Origin: Conus ventricosus
Taxonomy: Eukaryota > Mollusca > Gastropoda > Neogastropoda > Conidae
Assembly (NCBI GenBank): GCA_018398815.1
Contig: CM031612.1
Location: 5,745,912 to 5,809,911, forward strand
Length of the DNA: 64,000 bases
Direction: 5' to 3'
The notes under the pieces are model-generated. The model was not told where the DNA came from, made no database searches, and was given only the letters and a program-made list of their open reading frames with translations. A program made the translations under genes and the position numbers. This document shows positions 37,701 to 52,172 of this stretch, in pieces; position 1 is the first letter of the stretch, and each line of letters starts with the position of its first letter.

Positions 37701-40700
37701 AGAGCATATAAACGTACTCTCAGTAAGTAGTAGTACAACAAAAAGAAAAAAAAATATATAGATATAAATCAGTCACTATAGCACTTTCTCCCCTTTCGGT
37801 GGTAGAAATTTTGTATGTAAGAGAAAAGAAAAAAAATCAAAACTGCTCTACCCGGCAAGGAAATGAACCCCAGTCTCCCGTGTGACACTATCCACTATAC
37901 TACCGAGGAGCTCACAAAATTTGGTTACACTTCAGTTTATAAACCGTTATTGCTTAAATTGTACATCACAAAATTATCAATTATAGCCATTAGTAATTCT
38001 GGTAAAATAAAATATCGGGGCATAATCCGTCACCCATAATGAACAATATATCTACAAATTTTCAGAAAGATCGGTCCAGCAGTTTGTCTGGAGCGAGTGG
38101 AACACATTTTGACCACGGACAGACAGACAGACAGACACACACACACAGCATTTCTTCATTCCCATTGTAAAGTACTCCCTGTTCTTTAAGAACTGGGAGT
38201 ACAAAAAGCAACATTACACTACACAAAGTGCATTTGTATTGTTTCAGGCAATTTGTTTGGATGTCGGCAAGTCTGAAAATGGCCATAAAAGAAGAAAAAA
38301 ATCATTCTCATGGCACTAACAAAGTCAGAGTCCAACAATGACTTAAAGCTAAGCCCATCATTTCAGCGTAATGAGATAACATCGCTGAGGTTCATCTTTT
38401 GTTTTGTTTTTTGTAAAGTGCTAATTGTTCATCGTCTACAGCCTTGTTCTTGGCAAATTGGCTTAAATTTGCAGTGCATATGTAAAATATCTATAGCAAA
38501 ACCTGGCGATTGCATTATGTTCAGGATTAAAGGTTTTCATTAGTTGCCTTCTAAACCACCGCCAATAGAGTAAGTCAAAGGAGGTAACACACTGTACAGA
38601 AAAGTTGAAATGTTGGAAAAGCAAAGAATCAACAGATAAAACAAAGCAACACCTCCATGACTTGATCCAGTGAAAGGCTGGCCCCAACATGTCATTGAAA
38701 CAACATTAATCAGAGCTGATGACACACGCTATGAGCAGACCATTCACCATTCCCCAGTAAAAACTGTACTTGTCCAAAGATCAAACTGCCAGCCTCTTCC
38801 CCTCTCCCTCCTCACACACATGTATAACTATACAGGCAGCCCCTTTACCCTGTCCAGGTGGAAGCTGTGTTTGTCCAGAGGTCAAACTGCCAGCCTCTTC
38901 CCCTCTCCCTCCTCACACACATGTATAACAAGTACAAGCAGCCCCTTTACCCTGTCCAGGTGGAAGCTGTGTTTGTCCAGCGACCTCATGGTCAGCGGCA
39001 CGCTGGTCACCTGGGAAAAGCTGGTGGTCCGCGTGGCCACAGGCCCCCCTGCACTCTGCACTGTCAGACCCACACACAAAACTCAGCTACAGTGACGCTG
39101 TACACCCCAGAACACGATATAATGCACGTGGTATGAGGCTTGTTGATTAACTCTCTTGTGCGGCATGCTGATTTTTGACAGGCTCACAGACTGAGAAGCA
39201 ACGATGATTTTAAGACATACTACAGAAGCTTGGTGCTTTAGGCTCACAGAGTGAGAAGCATCAATGATTGTAAGACATACTACACAAGGCTGGTGCTTTA
39301 GGCTCACAGACTGAGAAGCATCGATGATTATAAGACATACTACACAAGGCTGGTGCTTTAGGCTCACAGACTGAGAAGCATCGATGATTGTAAGACATAC
39401 TACACAAGCTGTGTGCTTTTAAGTCCAAACAAAATGAAACCATGCACATCATTACGATTGCTTCATGCTGTTATGATTTGCAAGACCCCAGAGAGAAGCA
39501 GTAACAGTTTCAGGGTGTTACAATGACGCAGCTCAAGGCTTTCAGTCCAAACACAGAAAATGACTCACAAGGTAAGGACTGTTTTGTAAACTTGTTCTTC
39601 TAGGCAAATACAACATGCCAATCTGAAAACCACTAATGGGAGAAGGGAGATTTTTTGGGGGAGACAGAGAAAAAGAGGGAGAGGAAGAGAGACAGACAGC
39701 GAGAGAACAGAGACGGGGGGGAGAGAGAGGGGACAGGGAAAGAAGTAGGAGAGAGAAAGAGACTGTAAACAGAGAGAGAGCGGACAGAGACAGAGAGAGG
39801 GAGAAAGAGGGGCTATCAAGTTCTACAAAATGTTACAATAAAAGCAGATATGTGGTACACAGTAGTGCAACAATTGTGTGCATACAATCATTGATAATAA
39901 ACTGTGCTGTATACAACATTCGCATCTACAGATCATGCACAGTTGTTTTTCCCCCCTTTTTCGTCTAACCACCCAGTCGCTGCCATTTGCCTCCAACCTT
40001 CGCATGCTCTCTAACAGAATTTCTGTCTAAACCCCCAGTCGCTGCCAAATTTGCCTCCAACCTTCGCTCTCTCAACAAATTCTGTCTAACAAAACCCAGT
40101 CACTGCCATTTGCCTCCACCTTCGCCCTCTAACAGAAAATTTCTGTCTAACCACCCAGTCGCTGCCCTTTGGGCCCCAACCTTCGCTGCTCTCAAACAGA
40201 ATTTCTGTCTAACCACCCAGTCGCTCCCATTTCCTCCAACCTTCGCTGCTCTCTAACAAAATTTTGTCTAACCCCCATCGCTGCCATTTGCCCCCAAACC
40301 CTTTCGTCTCTCAACAAATTTCGTCAAACCCACCAGTCGCTGCCTTTTGCCTCCAACCTTCGCTGCCCCTCAACGAATTTCTGCAACCCCCCGTCCTGCC
40401 ATTTGCTCCAACTTCGCTCTCTCTAACAGAATTTCGTTAACCACCCAGTCGCTCCCATTTGCCCCCAAACCCCTTCGTGCTCTCTAACAGAATTCTGTCT
40501 AACACCCATCGTGCATTTCCCCCAAACCTTCGCTCTCTCTAACAAAATTTCTGTCAAACCCCCCAGCGCTCCATTTGCCCCCAACCTTCGTGCTCCTAAC
40601 AAATTTCTGTCTAACCACCCAGTCGTGCCTTTTTCCCCCAAACCCTTCGCTGCTCTCAAACAGAATTTCTGTCTAACCACCCAGTGCTCCCATTTGCCCC

Positions 40701-43700
40701 CAACCTTTCGCTCACTCAAACAGAATTTCTTTTTAACCCCCCAGTCGCTCCCATTTGCCCCCAACCTTCGCTGCCTCTAACAGAATTTCTGTCAAACCCC
40801 CCCAGTCGCTGCCATTTCCCTCCAACCTTCGCTGCTCTCTAACAAATTTCTTCAAAACCCCCCAGTCCTCCCTTTTGCCTCCAACCTTCGCTGCTCTCTA
40901 ACAAAATTTCTGTCAAACCCACCCACGCTCCTTTTTGCCCCCAAACCTCGCTGCACTCTAACAAAATTTTCGTCTAACCCCCCATCGCTCCCTTTTGCCC
41001 CAAACCCTTTCGCTGCTCCAACAAAATTTTCTGGGCTCAGCCTAAAGTGGTTTGGCGGGTGCCATAAACACCCTTCTTGTTTTTGCGGGCTTCAATCCGT
41101 TTTAGCCTTTTTTTTCATGGCCAGTGAGTTTCTAGTTTTTGGGTTTGTTTTTTTATCTCATTAACCGTGGTAAAAAGGTGTGTGTGTTCACCAGACAAAA
41201 ATGGTTTTTTTCTGGGATCATTTTTTTGCCCGATCCATTACGCATGTTGTGTACAATTTTACGGTAGTGATGAGTATACAGTGTAAAACACATATACGCA
41301 CTCCTCTCTTCACTGGAAGACAACCTTCATGCCGTATGGGGGGGAAACCCGGGAAAATACAGAAAAAAAAAAAATGCCGTAAAAAAAAAATTTAGCAAAA
41401 CATGATCAGAACCATCTCCATTTCAGTAATGATGTTATATGGAAAAAAAAAGGGCATCATCCCCATAGAAGCGTATTTGAGACCTCATAACCAAAGGGTG
41501 CGGCCATCAGTTAGGTTAGCACCAGTGATGTCATGCCAAATTTTTGTTTAAATAAAACACAGAAGCGATAGTGTGCCCCCCAGAATTGGGTTTTCTCTCT
41601 CCCTTCCATGCCATTCACGACATGATGCCCAGCAACCTACAGCAGTACATGCTATTTCAAGACATTCAAACGTAATGGATCTCATTGTATCAACGGCTAG
41701 CAACGTTCTCAAAGGCTAAATGAGGCCAAAAAAACCCTCTTTCAAAAAGGTGTTTGTCATCCCTGAAGCGAAATGCAGGGAGAAAGTGCAATGATGGAAA
41801 AGACCAAAAATAAAAATTTTTTCATGCCAAAATGGGGGTTAACAAGTTTGGAAAAGTACGAGCATTCAGGGGGGGGAAATTTTCCTCGGATTTGCGGAAT
41901 TCCGCGGTAGAAGCAAAAAATTTTTCCCGGGTTTGAAATGTTATTCCCGGAAAAAAAAAATCGCGGAGAAGGGCACCTCTGTTTGGGTTTCGGCGATTTC
42001 GGAATCAGATGGGCCCTTTTAGCGGAACAGTGCCATACCGGCGTAAGAATGTGGGCCATGGGGTACATTTAAAAAAGGGGTACCGAGAGGGCATCGTAAA
42101 GCGCGGGCTTCAGAAATTTTTCGAAAGAACATAAAAAATCCTTGAGATGGGAGTGTGGGAAAACGGACAACGAAAGGCTTTACATTCATGAGAAAAATTC
42201 GGGGTCCGGACTCGTTTTGTTCTCTGTGTGAAAAAGAAGTCAATACTCCATCCGGGTTTTTGCACTGCAAACCACGTGAAATGGATATCCAGTAAACGAA
42301 AGCAGGCATCCATTTCAATGTTCTTTTTTTCGAAGTAGGGTGAGTATTTTTGTAATGTTTGCATGTGATCTATAGATGAAACCGTGCCCAAAAAAAACAT
42401 ATTTTATGCTCTCTGAATGTTTCATTTATTTGCCCAAAATACACCAGATTGCACAGATATGCATCCTTAAGAAAAAAAATTTTCCGGGGGGCATGCCCCC
42501 GGACCCCCCTAGATTTCCTCTTTTTTGTCTGTTACCAGTTCCCACCCCTGAGCATTACATGGCCTATGATCCGATTATGATTAATTCATGATACACTTTA
42601 CAGCTACATACATTTGGCTACACATCTGCATCCAAAAATGCACATTCAAAACCATGCTTTTTCAATACAAGACAACAAGCAAAAGTAGAGAAACAGATTC
42701 AAAGACTCTGCCAACAAAACTGCACAATCAGCAGAGCGTCACATTTCATTTGCAAAGCAGTGTGACAGCGACAGACGAAGAACATAGTATCTTACATTCC
42801 TCCCACATGCCCAAGTAGGCTGTACCTGTCTGTCCCTTTTTCGGCGTCTTCTTCTTCTTCCCCTTCCCCACGGCTTCACGACACACAGACTGAAACAAAT
42901 ACACAGCACAATATTCTGTGTGCCTTGGTGACACAAACCCCATCATAAACAAATACACAGCACCATATTCTGTGTACCTTTGTGACACAAACCCCATCAT
43001 ACACTGCACCATATTCTGTGTGCCTTTGTGACACAAAACCCATCATTAACAAATACACAGCGCCATATTCTGTGTACCTTGGTGACAAAAAACTAATCAT
43101 TAACAAATACACTGCACCATGTTCTGTGTACCTTTGTGACACAAACCCCATCATACACTGCACCATATTCTGTGTACCTTTGTGACACAAAACCCGTCAT
43201 TCACAGACTGAAACAAATACACTGCACCATATTCTGTGTACCTTTGTGACAAAAAACTAATCATTAACAAATACACTGCACCATGTTCTGTGTACCTTTG
43301 TGACACAAAACCCATCATTCCTTTTCTTCTTCCTACTTGTCTGTCCTTGACAAAAACGTGGATAATTAGTGCAAATATTAATAACCAAACATGAAACAGA
43401 TTTTCTTTCATCTGAATAATTCAAAATCGCAACGTTAGATTATGATATACAATTCTAACAAATCATAACAAATATTCAGACATATTATCATAATGAAACA
43501 CCTGACACTGAGACATTATTAATATCATGAAAGGATACATCTGTTCTCAGCGGCTTTAGATCATCTGTATACGAATTCTACAAGTACAGTGACATCTCTC
43601 AGAAGACTCTCTCAATTACCATTTCTTCTCTAAGCAACTTTTTTTTCTTTCTGGACCAATTTGTTTTCTTGTGATGCTCGGTTTCATCATCATCATCATC

Positions 43701-43707
43701 GCCTATT

Positions 43708-43742
<35 letters not shown>

Positions 43743-46700
43743 GGTACAGGCCGCCAACCAAGGACCTCCAGCATCTCTGTCCTGGGCTCTTTTTTCCAGC
43801 TGGTTCCAAGTCATCCCTATGTTTCTGATGTCTGCTTCCAGGTCCCTGCGCCAGGTGTTCCTTGGCCGACCTCTTTTTTGTTTTCCTTGGGGGTTCCATG
43901 TTAGGGCTTGTCTGGTGATGTTGCTTCTCTCCCAATAAAGATCCCTTCTCTCCCAATAAAGATCCCTTCTCATTTGATTTGGGATCCAAATTTTAAGGAT
44001 TTCTGGAGACCATTGCTCAAGGTGTCATTGTAATGAAAAGGTAAGACCAAACACACATACAGATCCATGCATGTGTACATACTCACACAATGAAAAGTAA
44101 GACATAGTTCCAAATACTCCACAAAAAGTATAAAGCCCTGAAAAAGTTTATCTATCACACAGCATCATTTTATTCACCATCATTTTTGGACTAAAAAGCC
44201 TTTCAGAATATAGGGCACATTATATCATGATCCAGGAAAAAAACCCTACTGAATACTGAATGTAGATATGTATGTGCATATGTATGGTACTAACATATGG
44301 ATATTATCATAGTATATACATTTGAACATTATATATTCACCACCTTGACCATTATTTTTGTTGTTTGAAAATCACCAACAAACAAAGAAACAAACCCATT
44401 TGCACTGACAGTGATATTTGATCTCACAAGATATGCCATCATTCATATAACATGTTATACAGCCAACATTCCCTCTGATAAAAAAAAAAAAAATACAGTA
44501 TCATTTCCAACTAGTCAAAACAAAAATTGAAATCAGATCAATTTTGCTGCCTCTCATTTCAGCACCAATCATGTTTACGTCGCGAATGAAACAAGGGCAT
44601 CACCGACCACTGCCTCAGTACTGACCATACTGTAGATCTCCAGCTGCAGCTTGAAGCTGCCGGTGATGCCGTTGATCTTGATGAGGTTGGGGAAATCCAG
44701 ACTGCCCCGCATCATGGGGTCATGGGTCGACAGCATCTGCGTGCTGATGACCTGAGGCCCGTTCCGTAGCAGCAGGATGAAGTAGTACGTCGTGGTGTCT
44801 GCAAGAGCCACACCCACATGACACGCACATCTGAGTGGAAAGAACGTTCCTAAAGAAAGCAACCGCTCAACGCATGACAGCGAACAATTGACTACTTGCA
44901 TACCCCCTCCCCCTTCCCTTTCCCTCCCTGGAAAAAATAAATTTTACCATTAAGAGTAGTTTTATTGAATATTTATCTATTGACACAAATTTTATCCCCA
45001 GTTGGCACGAAACATGGCAATGTCCGGTCCTCCCAAAAGTGTGATAAAGCGACCGTTATCCTCAGCTTACAGGTGGCGTCCTGCACATCTTGGATCAGAA
45101 CAGCCAACCACTGAATTCTGCAGCAATGCTGTGTCTCCTCTTGAGGGTTAGCTCCTGTGGACTGCTGGCTTTGAGAATGTGACAAAGTGGACCTGAATGT
45201 GGATGTGTGTGAGAACCAAACTGAACCAAGCAGTAGTTAACCCTACCACATCTAAGGTTAGACAGGAATCAAAAAGCAACTTACCATGTGAGGTTCCGTT
45301 TTTGGTGACAAATTCTTTTTTGAGCGGCAGGCGGATATCACTGACGGTCAGAGAGCCTTTGGGTCCAGGGGGAGATGGGTCCAGAACCTTTGTGTCCCGC
45401 AGTCGCTGAATCTCCATCATGTACGACTGTCGCTTCTGGCCTAGAGAGCAAATCATTCACACACAAATTGATGTGGATGTCTTTGCCCATGCTGAAAGAT
45501 TCTATTTTCTTCTACTTGAATAAAACACACATGATGTTTCTAAGACCATGACGAGTTGCTTGGCAGTTCTGTGCGAAAAGTATCTCAACTTTACAGCACA
45601 CATAGCCATCAGGCTGTTCACCTTCACATCAATCCCATTCGCAGGATATAGGTGCGCAGGTGAAGCTCTCAGGACAATTCACAATAAAATGTGAATTAAA
45701 ATATGCGTGCGTGCGTGTGTGTTTATGTGCGTTGTGTGTGTGTGCGCGCGTGTGTGTGTATGTATGTGCATGTGTGCTTTCTTCCTTCTTCCAAACCTTT
45801 CAAGCAGCACTAGGGACAGGTGGCCGGGGGGGGGGGGGGGTTGGACCTTACCAAACTACTGTCCTTCCTGTGCAGGCTTTCCTGGAATATTGTGCTGCTG
45901 TTTTTGATGGAAAAATATTCAAATCATAAATGAAAAAAAAAATTTTTTTTAAGACTGAAAAGGCAGAAATTTTTCATAAGAGCACATGTATAAATGCTCT
46001 CTACATTCTTTATTGCAAGATAAACAAACAACTCATTGATAATTCACATGCACTTTCACTTAGGTGAATCATTTTCAGAGCAGCTCCTATCTAAGGAGCT
46101 GATTCCATGAAATTTGTTGAACAAACTCACAGGCAATGAGGAGAATTCTGTTGGACAAACTCATAGGCAATGAGGAGAATTCTGTTGGACAAACTCATAG
46201 GCAATGAGGAGAATTCTGTTGGACAAACTCATAGGCAATGAGGAGAATTCTGTTGGACAAACTCATAGGCAATGAGGAGAATTCTGTTGGACAAACTGAC
46301 AGGCAATGAGAATTCTGTTGGACAAACTGACAGGCAATGAGAATTCTGTTGGACAAACTGACAGGCAATGAGGAGAATTCTGTTGGACAAACTCACAGGC
46401 AATGAGGAGAATTTGTTGGACAAACTCACAGGCAATGAGGAGAATTCTGTTGGACAAACTTACAGGCAATGAGGAGAATTCTGTTGGACAAACTCACAGG
46501 CAGTGAGGAGAATTCTGTTGGACAAACTCACAGGCAATGAGGAGAATTCTGTTGGAAAACTCACAGGCAATGAGGAGAATTCTGTTGGACAAACTCACAG
46601 GCAGTGGAGGAGAATTCTGTTGGACAAACTCACAGGCAATGAGGAGAATTCTGTTGGACAAACTGACAGGCAATGAGGAGAATTCTGTTGGACAAACTGA

Positions 46701-48615
46701 CAGGCAATGAGGAGAATTCTGTTGGACAAACTCAACAGGCAATGAGGAGAATTCTGTTGGACCAAACTCACAGGCAATGAGGAGAATTCTGTTGGACAAA
46801 CTCACAGGCAGTGAGAATTCTGTTGGACAAACTGACAGGCAATGAGGAGATTCTGTTGGACAAACTGACAGGCAATGAGGAGAATTCTGTGGACAAACCA
46901 CAGGCAGTGAGAATTCTGTTGGACAAACTGACAGGCAATGAGGAGAATTCTGTTGGACAAACTGACAGGCAATGAGGAGAATTCTGTTGGACAAACTGAT
47001 CAGGCAATGAGGAGAATTCTGTTGGACAAACTCACAGGCAATGAGGAGAATTCTGTTGGACAAACTCACAGGCAGTGAGAATTCTGTTGGACAAACTCAC
47101 AGGCAATGAGGAGAATTCTGTTGGACAAACTCACAGGCAATGAGGAGAATTCTGTTGGACAAACTCACAGGCAATGAGGAGAATTCTGTTGGACAAACTT
47201 ACAGGCAATGAGAATTCTGTTGGACAAACTTACAGGCAATGAGAATTCTGTTGGACAAACTCACAGGCAGTGAGGAGAATTCTGTTGGACAAACTTACAG
47301 GCAATGAGAATTCTGTTGGACAAACTCACAGGCAATGAGGAGAATTCTGTTGGACAAACTCACAGGCAATGAGAATTCTGTTGGACAAACTCACAGGCAA
47401 TGAGGAGAATTCTGTTGGACAAACTCACAGGCAATGAGGAGAATTCTGTCGGACAAACTTACAGGCAATGAGAAATTCTGTTGGACAAACTCACAGGCAA
47501 TGAGGAGAATTCTGTTGGACAAACTCACAGGCAATGAGGAGAATTCTGTTGGACAAACTAAACAGGCAATGGGGGAGATTCTGTTGGACAAACTATAGGC
47601 AATGAGGAGAATTCTGTTGGACAAACAACAGGCAATGAGAATTCTGTTGGACAACTCACAGGCAGTGAGGAGAATTCTGTTGGACAAACTCAAGGCAATG
47701 AGGAGAATTCTGTTGGACAAACTCATAGGCAATGAGGAGAATTCTGTTGGACAAACTCACAGGCAATGAGGAGAATTCTGTTGGACAAACTCACAGGCAA
47801 TGAGGAGAATTCTGTTGGACAAACTCACAGGCAATGAGGAGAATTCTGTTGGACAAACTCACAGGCAATGAGGAGAATTCTGTTGCACTCCACATTGCTC
47901 CGAGGACCCAGCAAAGTAGGACGTTGAAGAACAGGCACTGGTTGAGGGCGTTGCTGGTCTGCATGATCACGCTCTGTTCCTGCTGGATCAGCTCCTGCAG
48001 CTCCTGTGGCACACACACAACCAATGTTCACCTCAATTACCGTAATTATAGGACCATATGATTCTTTTTATTTTTGAGAGAAAAAAATGCATCCACCAAT
48101 AAAAGGCACTATGACATAAATTACACTAATTTTGCAGCATACAAAAGTGAAGTTCACAGATGTATGTCTACTATCAAAAACAAGCTAAGGTGTCAAATCA
48201 TACAGGTGGTGTATGTGCTGAACAGATGCATACACTGGATGATCCATGTTTTAAGCTGTGTAGGAACAGACCCTGATCAAGAATGGAGGATATGCAGACA
48301 AGTTGGCCGGTGTAACCGTATGCCAATACTGATTTAGCCAAATATATAAGCACCATGATGAAGATTTGAGGAAAAAATTATGATGTAGTTATCTGGAAAT
48401 TACTGTATTAAGCCAGAGTGAGTTTTTTCCCCCCCATTCTGATTTAGCTGTGCAAACTAGAAACTCAATTTAAGGAAAACTTATGGTCATGTACTTTGGA
48501 AATTATTGTATTAAAACAAAGAAGGGTCTTTTTCTGATTGAGCAATGCCTATAAAACGCTTGATCAGAATTTTAAAAAATATTATGGCCTTGTAGTTTGG
48601 AAATTGCTGTTCTAA

Positions 48616-48689
<74 letters not shown>

Positions 48690-50297
48690 TGTGTGTGTGT
48701 GTGTTGTTGTTGTTGTTCTGTTTTACGTCTTTCCACATTACGTGATATTAGACGGAAAAAAAGGGGAGGGGGGCGGGGGAGGGAGGGGGAGGGGTAAAAA
48801 ACGGTTAACACTATGAGGTACAATAACTAACTTATCTACAGCAATAACACAAAAGTAGAAAATCCACTTAATCAAAGACTGAAAAACAAAAAACAAAAAA
48901 CAAAAAAAAAAAAAAAAAAAACACACAAAAAAACCTCGAAACATGTAACTCTTCTGTCTCATCGCACCACTGACTGTTATATGTTATAAATATTTGCCAA
49001 TTGGACTTTTAGCTAAGTGCAAAAAGAAAAGATACGTTTCACTTGCTGACAGTGACCGGAAAACATTTTGACTAGGCTGTACAGACGTATTTGGAATGAA
49101 TTTTTTCATTAAGTTACACAAAAGAATGTGATCAGTTGATATGCTATGACCACATATACAATGTATATTTTTGACATACTTTGTTTTAAAACAATCCAAT
49201 TTCCATCTACAGATCAAGGAACTTATCTGTCGTCTACGATAAATGTTTTGATCATACTTACTTAACATTTCATGAATACTTCTCATTTCATCGTGTAAAC
49301 CAAAACACCCAGTTTCTCTTTCTATCAAATGAAAATTAGAAAATTGTACTTTCTCTGCCAAAGTATAGCACTCTTGCATTGACATAGAGAAGTTAAAAAA
49401 ATGCGAATCTGATGGATCGTTTTGCTCCTCTCTTTGCCAGAACATCAACCTTTTCATTATAGTATAACCCACAGTGGGAGGGCACCCAAAGAAATGTTAT
49501 TTCAGTGTCTCTGGCTGAGAGGAAGTGTACTAAATTATTTATTTCAGTGATCATCTCAGGTCGAACTTTTAATCTAAAATTCTTCATTGCAGTAAGAACT
49601 GACTTGGAATCTACGCATAAAACAACTTTAAATAAATTTTGAGGGTAATCAATAACACACTTTAAAGCCATAATTATAGCAGTTAACTCAGCAGTGAATA
49701 TAGATTTGTTTTTTCCAAGATAATAGGACTTTTCTTCGTTAAGACCTGGGATAATGTATGCTGCACCTGCATGTTCATTGATTAATGACCCATCAGTGTA
49801 TATCTTAAAATGGTTGGAATAGTGATCATGCAAATGCATTTTTATATTGGATAATAACAAATTAGTATTTTCAGCCTTTGTTAAATCTGTATGGTCAATA
49901 TCAAAACGTGCTCGTATTAGTTTCCATGGGGGGATAGGAGACACAATAGATCTTTTTGCAATAGATGTTAGTTTAATATCTGAGGATTCTAAAATCGAGG
50001 AAGTATATGTTCTTAGAGTCGTTTGAGATGATATATTTTTAGCCCTTTTGGGAAAATCAATGTCCGATTTAATATTTATTTCAGGGCCTATATTGTTATC
50101 TATAGTAGAACTTCTTATAACAAATTTGGTGCATGCAAGATTCCTATATTCTTCCAGTGGTAATCTCCCAGCAGCACTGTATGCTTTTGTACAAGAGGCA
50201 TGGACTGGTAGTCCCATGGCTATCTTATATGCTTTGGAATCAATACTTTGAAGTTTTTTCAGTAAGTATTTGGGTGCACTGAAGAACACCTCTTGTG

Positions 50298-50370
<73 letters not shown>

Positions 50371-52092
50371 GCGTGCATGCATTTATGTGTGCGTGCATGT
50401 GTGTGTGTGTTCTTTTGGATTTAGCCATGTATATAAAGACATCATGATGACAAATTGTGGAAAAATTAGTGACTTGTAATCTGCAAATGACACTATAAAA
50501 ACCAAGCATTTTTTCTCTCTTCCTTTCAATGTACAGTCATGGGCAAATTGTGGATTTGTTTTGGTTGAATTTGACTTGATCACATTTCATATTGTATGAT
50601 TTCCACTGATTCTGTTGTATCTTTCAGGTATTTCCTTTTGTTTGTGTTTGAAAACAAAATAATAAAATGTATAAAGGTTTCCCCATACCCTCCCTTTCAT
50701 TTTCTTTCTCTCTCTCTCTCTTCTTGCATTTGTGTGTCTATCCGTCTGTTAATTGCAAAACCACAGAACAAATTCCACACATCACGTGAAATCAGAAAAA
50801 AACAACAACAATGAGCAGTCAAGGCACCACGCTTTAGTCAAATACATTCAAAATCAGGATAGTGTTTTCTTTTGTCAGGAATTCTGCCAGTATGTTTCTC
50901 TTGAAATTCAACAGACTGCTACTTACATTTCATATCAATTCTCTTTGTTTTTTTTCATGCTTTTGTGTACCTGCCTTGATTTTGATTATTCAAAGATTTG
51001 AAATAATTTGTGTAAATTATGTTTTTATTTACAAACAGAAATAATCACACCAAACCCAGCAGATTTTGTATGACAGCTAGAGCTTTGTTGTAATGATTTA
51101 CACTTCAAAACCTTGTTTTTCTCCCTGCAGTAGGATGCCCCAAATTCAGAATTTAAAATCCTGAACACACACACACTAATCTTTCCACAAAGTTACCAAA
51201 CTTATTTTTATCTCATTTTTAAGCTTGCTGACTGTAATGAAGAATGGATCAACTGTCGCATATGAGACTGAAACCTGGGCAAAGAAAGCCAGTGACGACA
51301 TACACAGTTTCAATCACTTATACATCTAAATGAATAATAGCAAAAATACTGAATCAATCTATCAAAATCATTGAGTAAAAATGATCTTTCCCTTCACCAC
51401 CAAAACAAACATAAGGTGTTAAGGATGACTGAGTTATGTCATGGGTACTCACCCTGACCCTTTCCTGGATCGACTGTCGTGGGGCGGGGGTGGGAGCGTG
51501 GGTGGGCACCTGTGGCATGTCTACCTGCTCCTCCTTCACGTCCATCCGGCAGTACTGACTGTTGCGCACAATGGACTGCTTCACCTCCAGCACTTGCAGG
51601 TTTCTGTCACACATCAAGAGTTCAACACCTTGCATGTTTCTGTCACACATCAAGAGTTCAACACCTTGCATGTTTCTGTCACACATCAAGAGTTCAACAC
51701 CTTGCATGTTTCTGTCACACATCAAGAGTTCAGCGCCTTGCATGTTTCTGTCACACAGAGTTCAGCGCCTTGCATGTTTCTGTCACACATCAAGAGTTCA
51801 GTACCTTGCATGTTTCTGTTACACATCAAGAGTTCAGTACCTTGCATGTTTCTGTCACACATCAAGAGTTCAGTACCTTGCATGTTTCTGTCACACATCA
51901 AGAGTTCAACACCTTGCATGTTTCTGTCACACAGAGTTCAGCACCTTGCATGTTTCTGTCACACATCAAGAGTTCAGTACAGTGGATCCATGACCAGTCA
52001 CAATATTTTGTAAACTATCAATGAAGGCATTCCCAAATATGTTTTTTTAAATTCTTTTCCAATACAGAACACTTTTCAGTGATGCATAATAA

Positions 52093-52172
<80 letters not shown>

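Noticed and set aside
46229..47732. Minus-strand frames rich in [16 protein letters not shown] repeats as a possible secreted repeat protein
   Set aside because: They are the 34-bp splice-donor array read in shifting frames; no start context, signal peptide or conserved frame was found.
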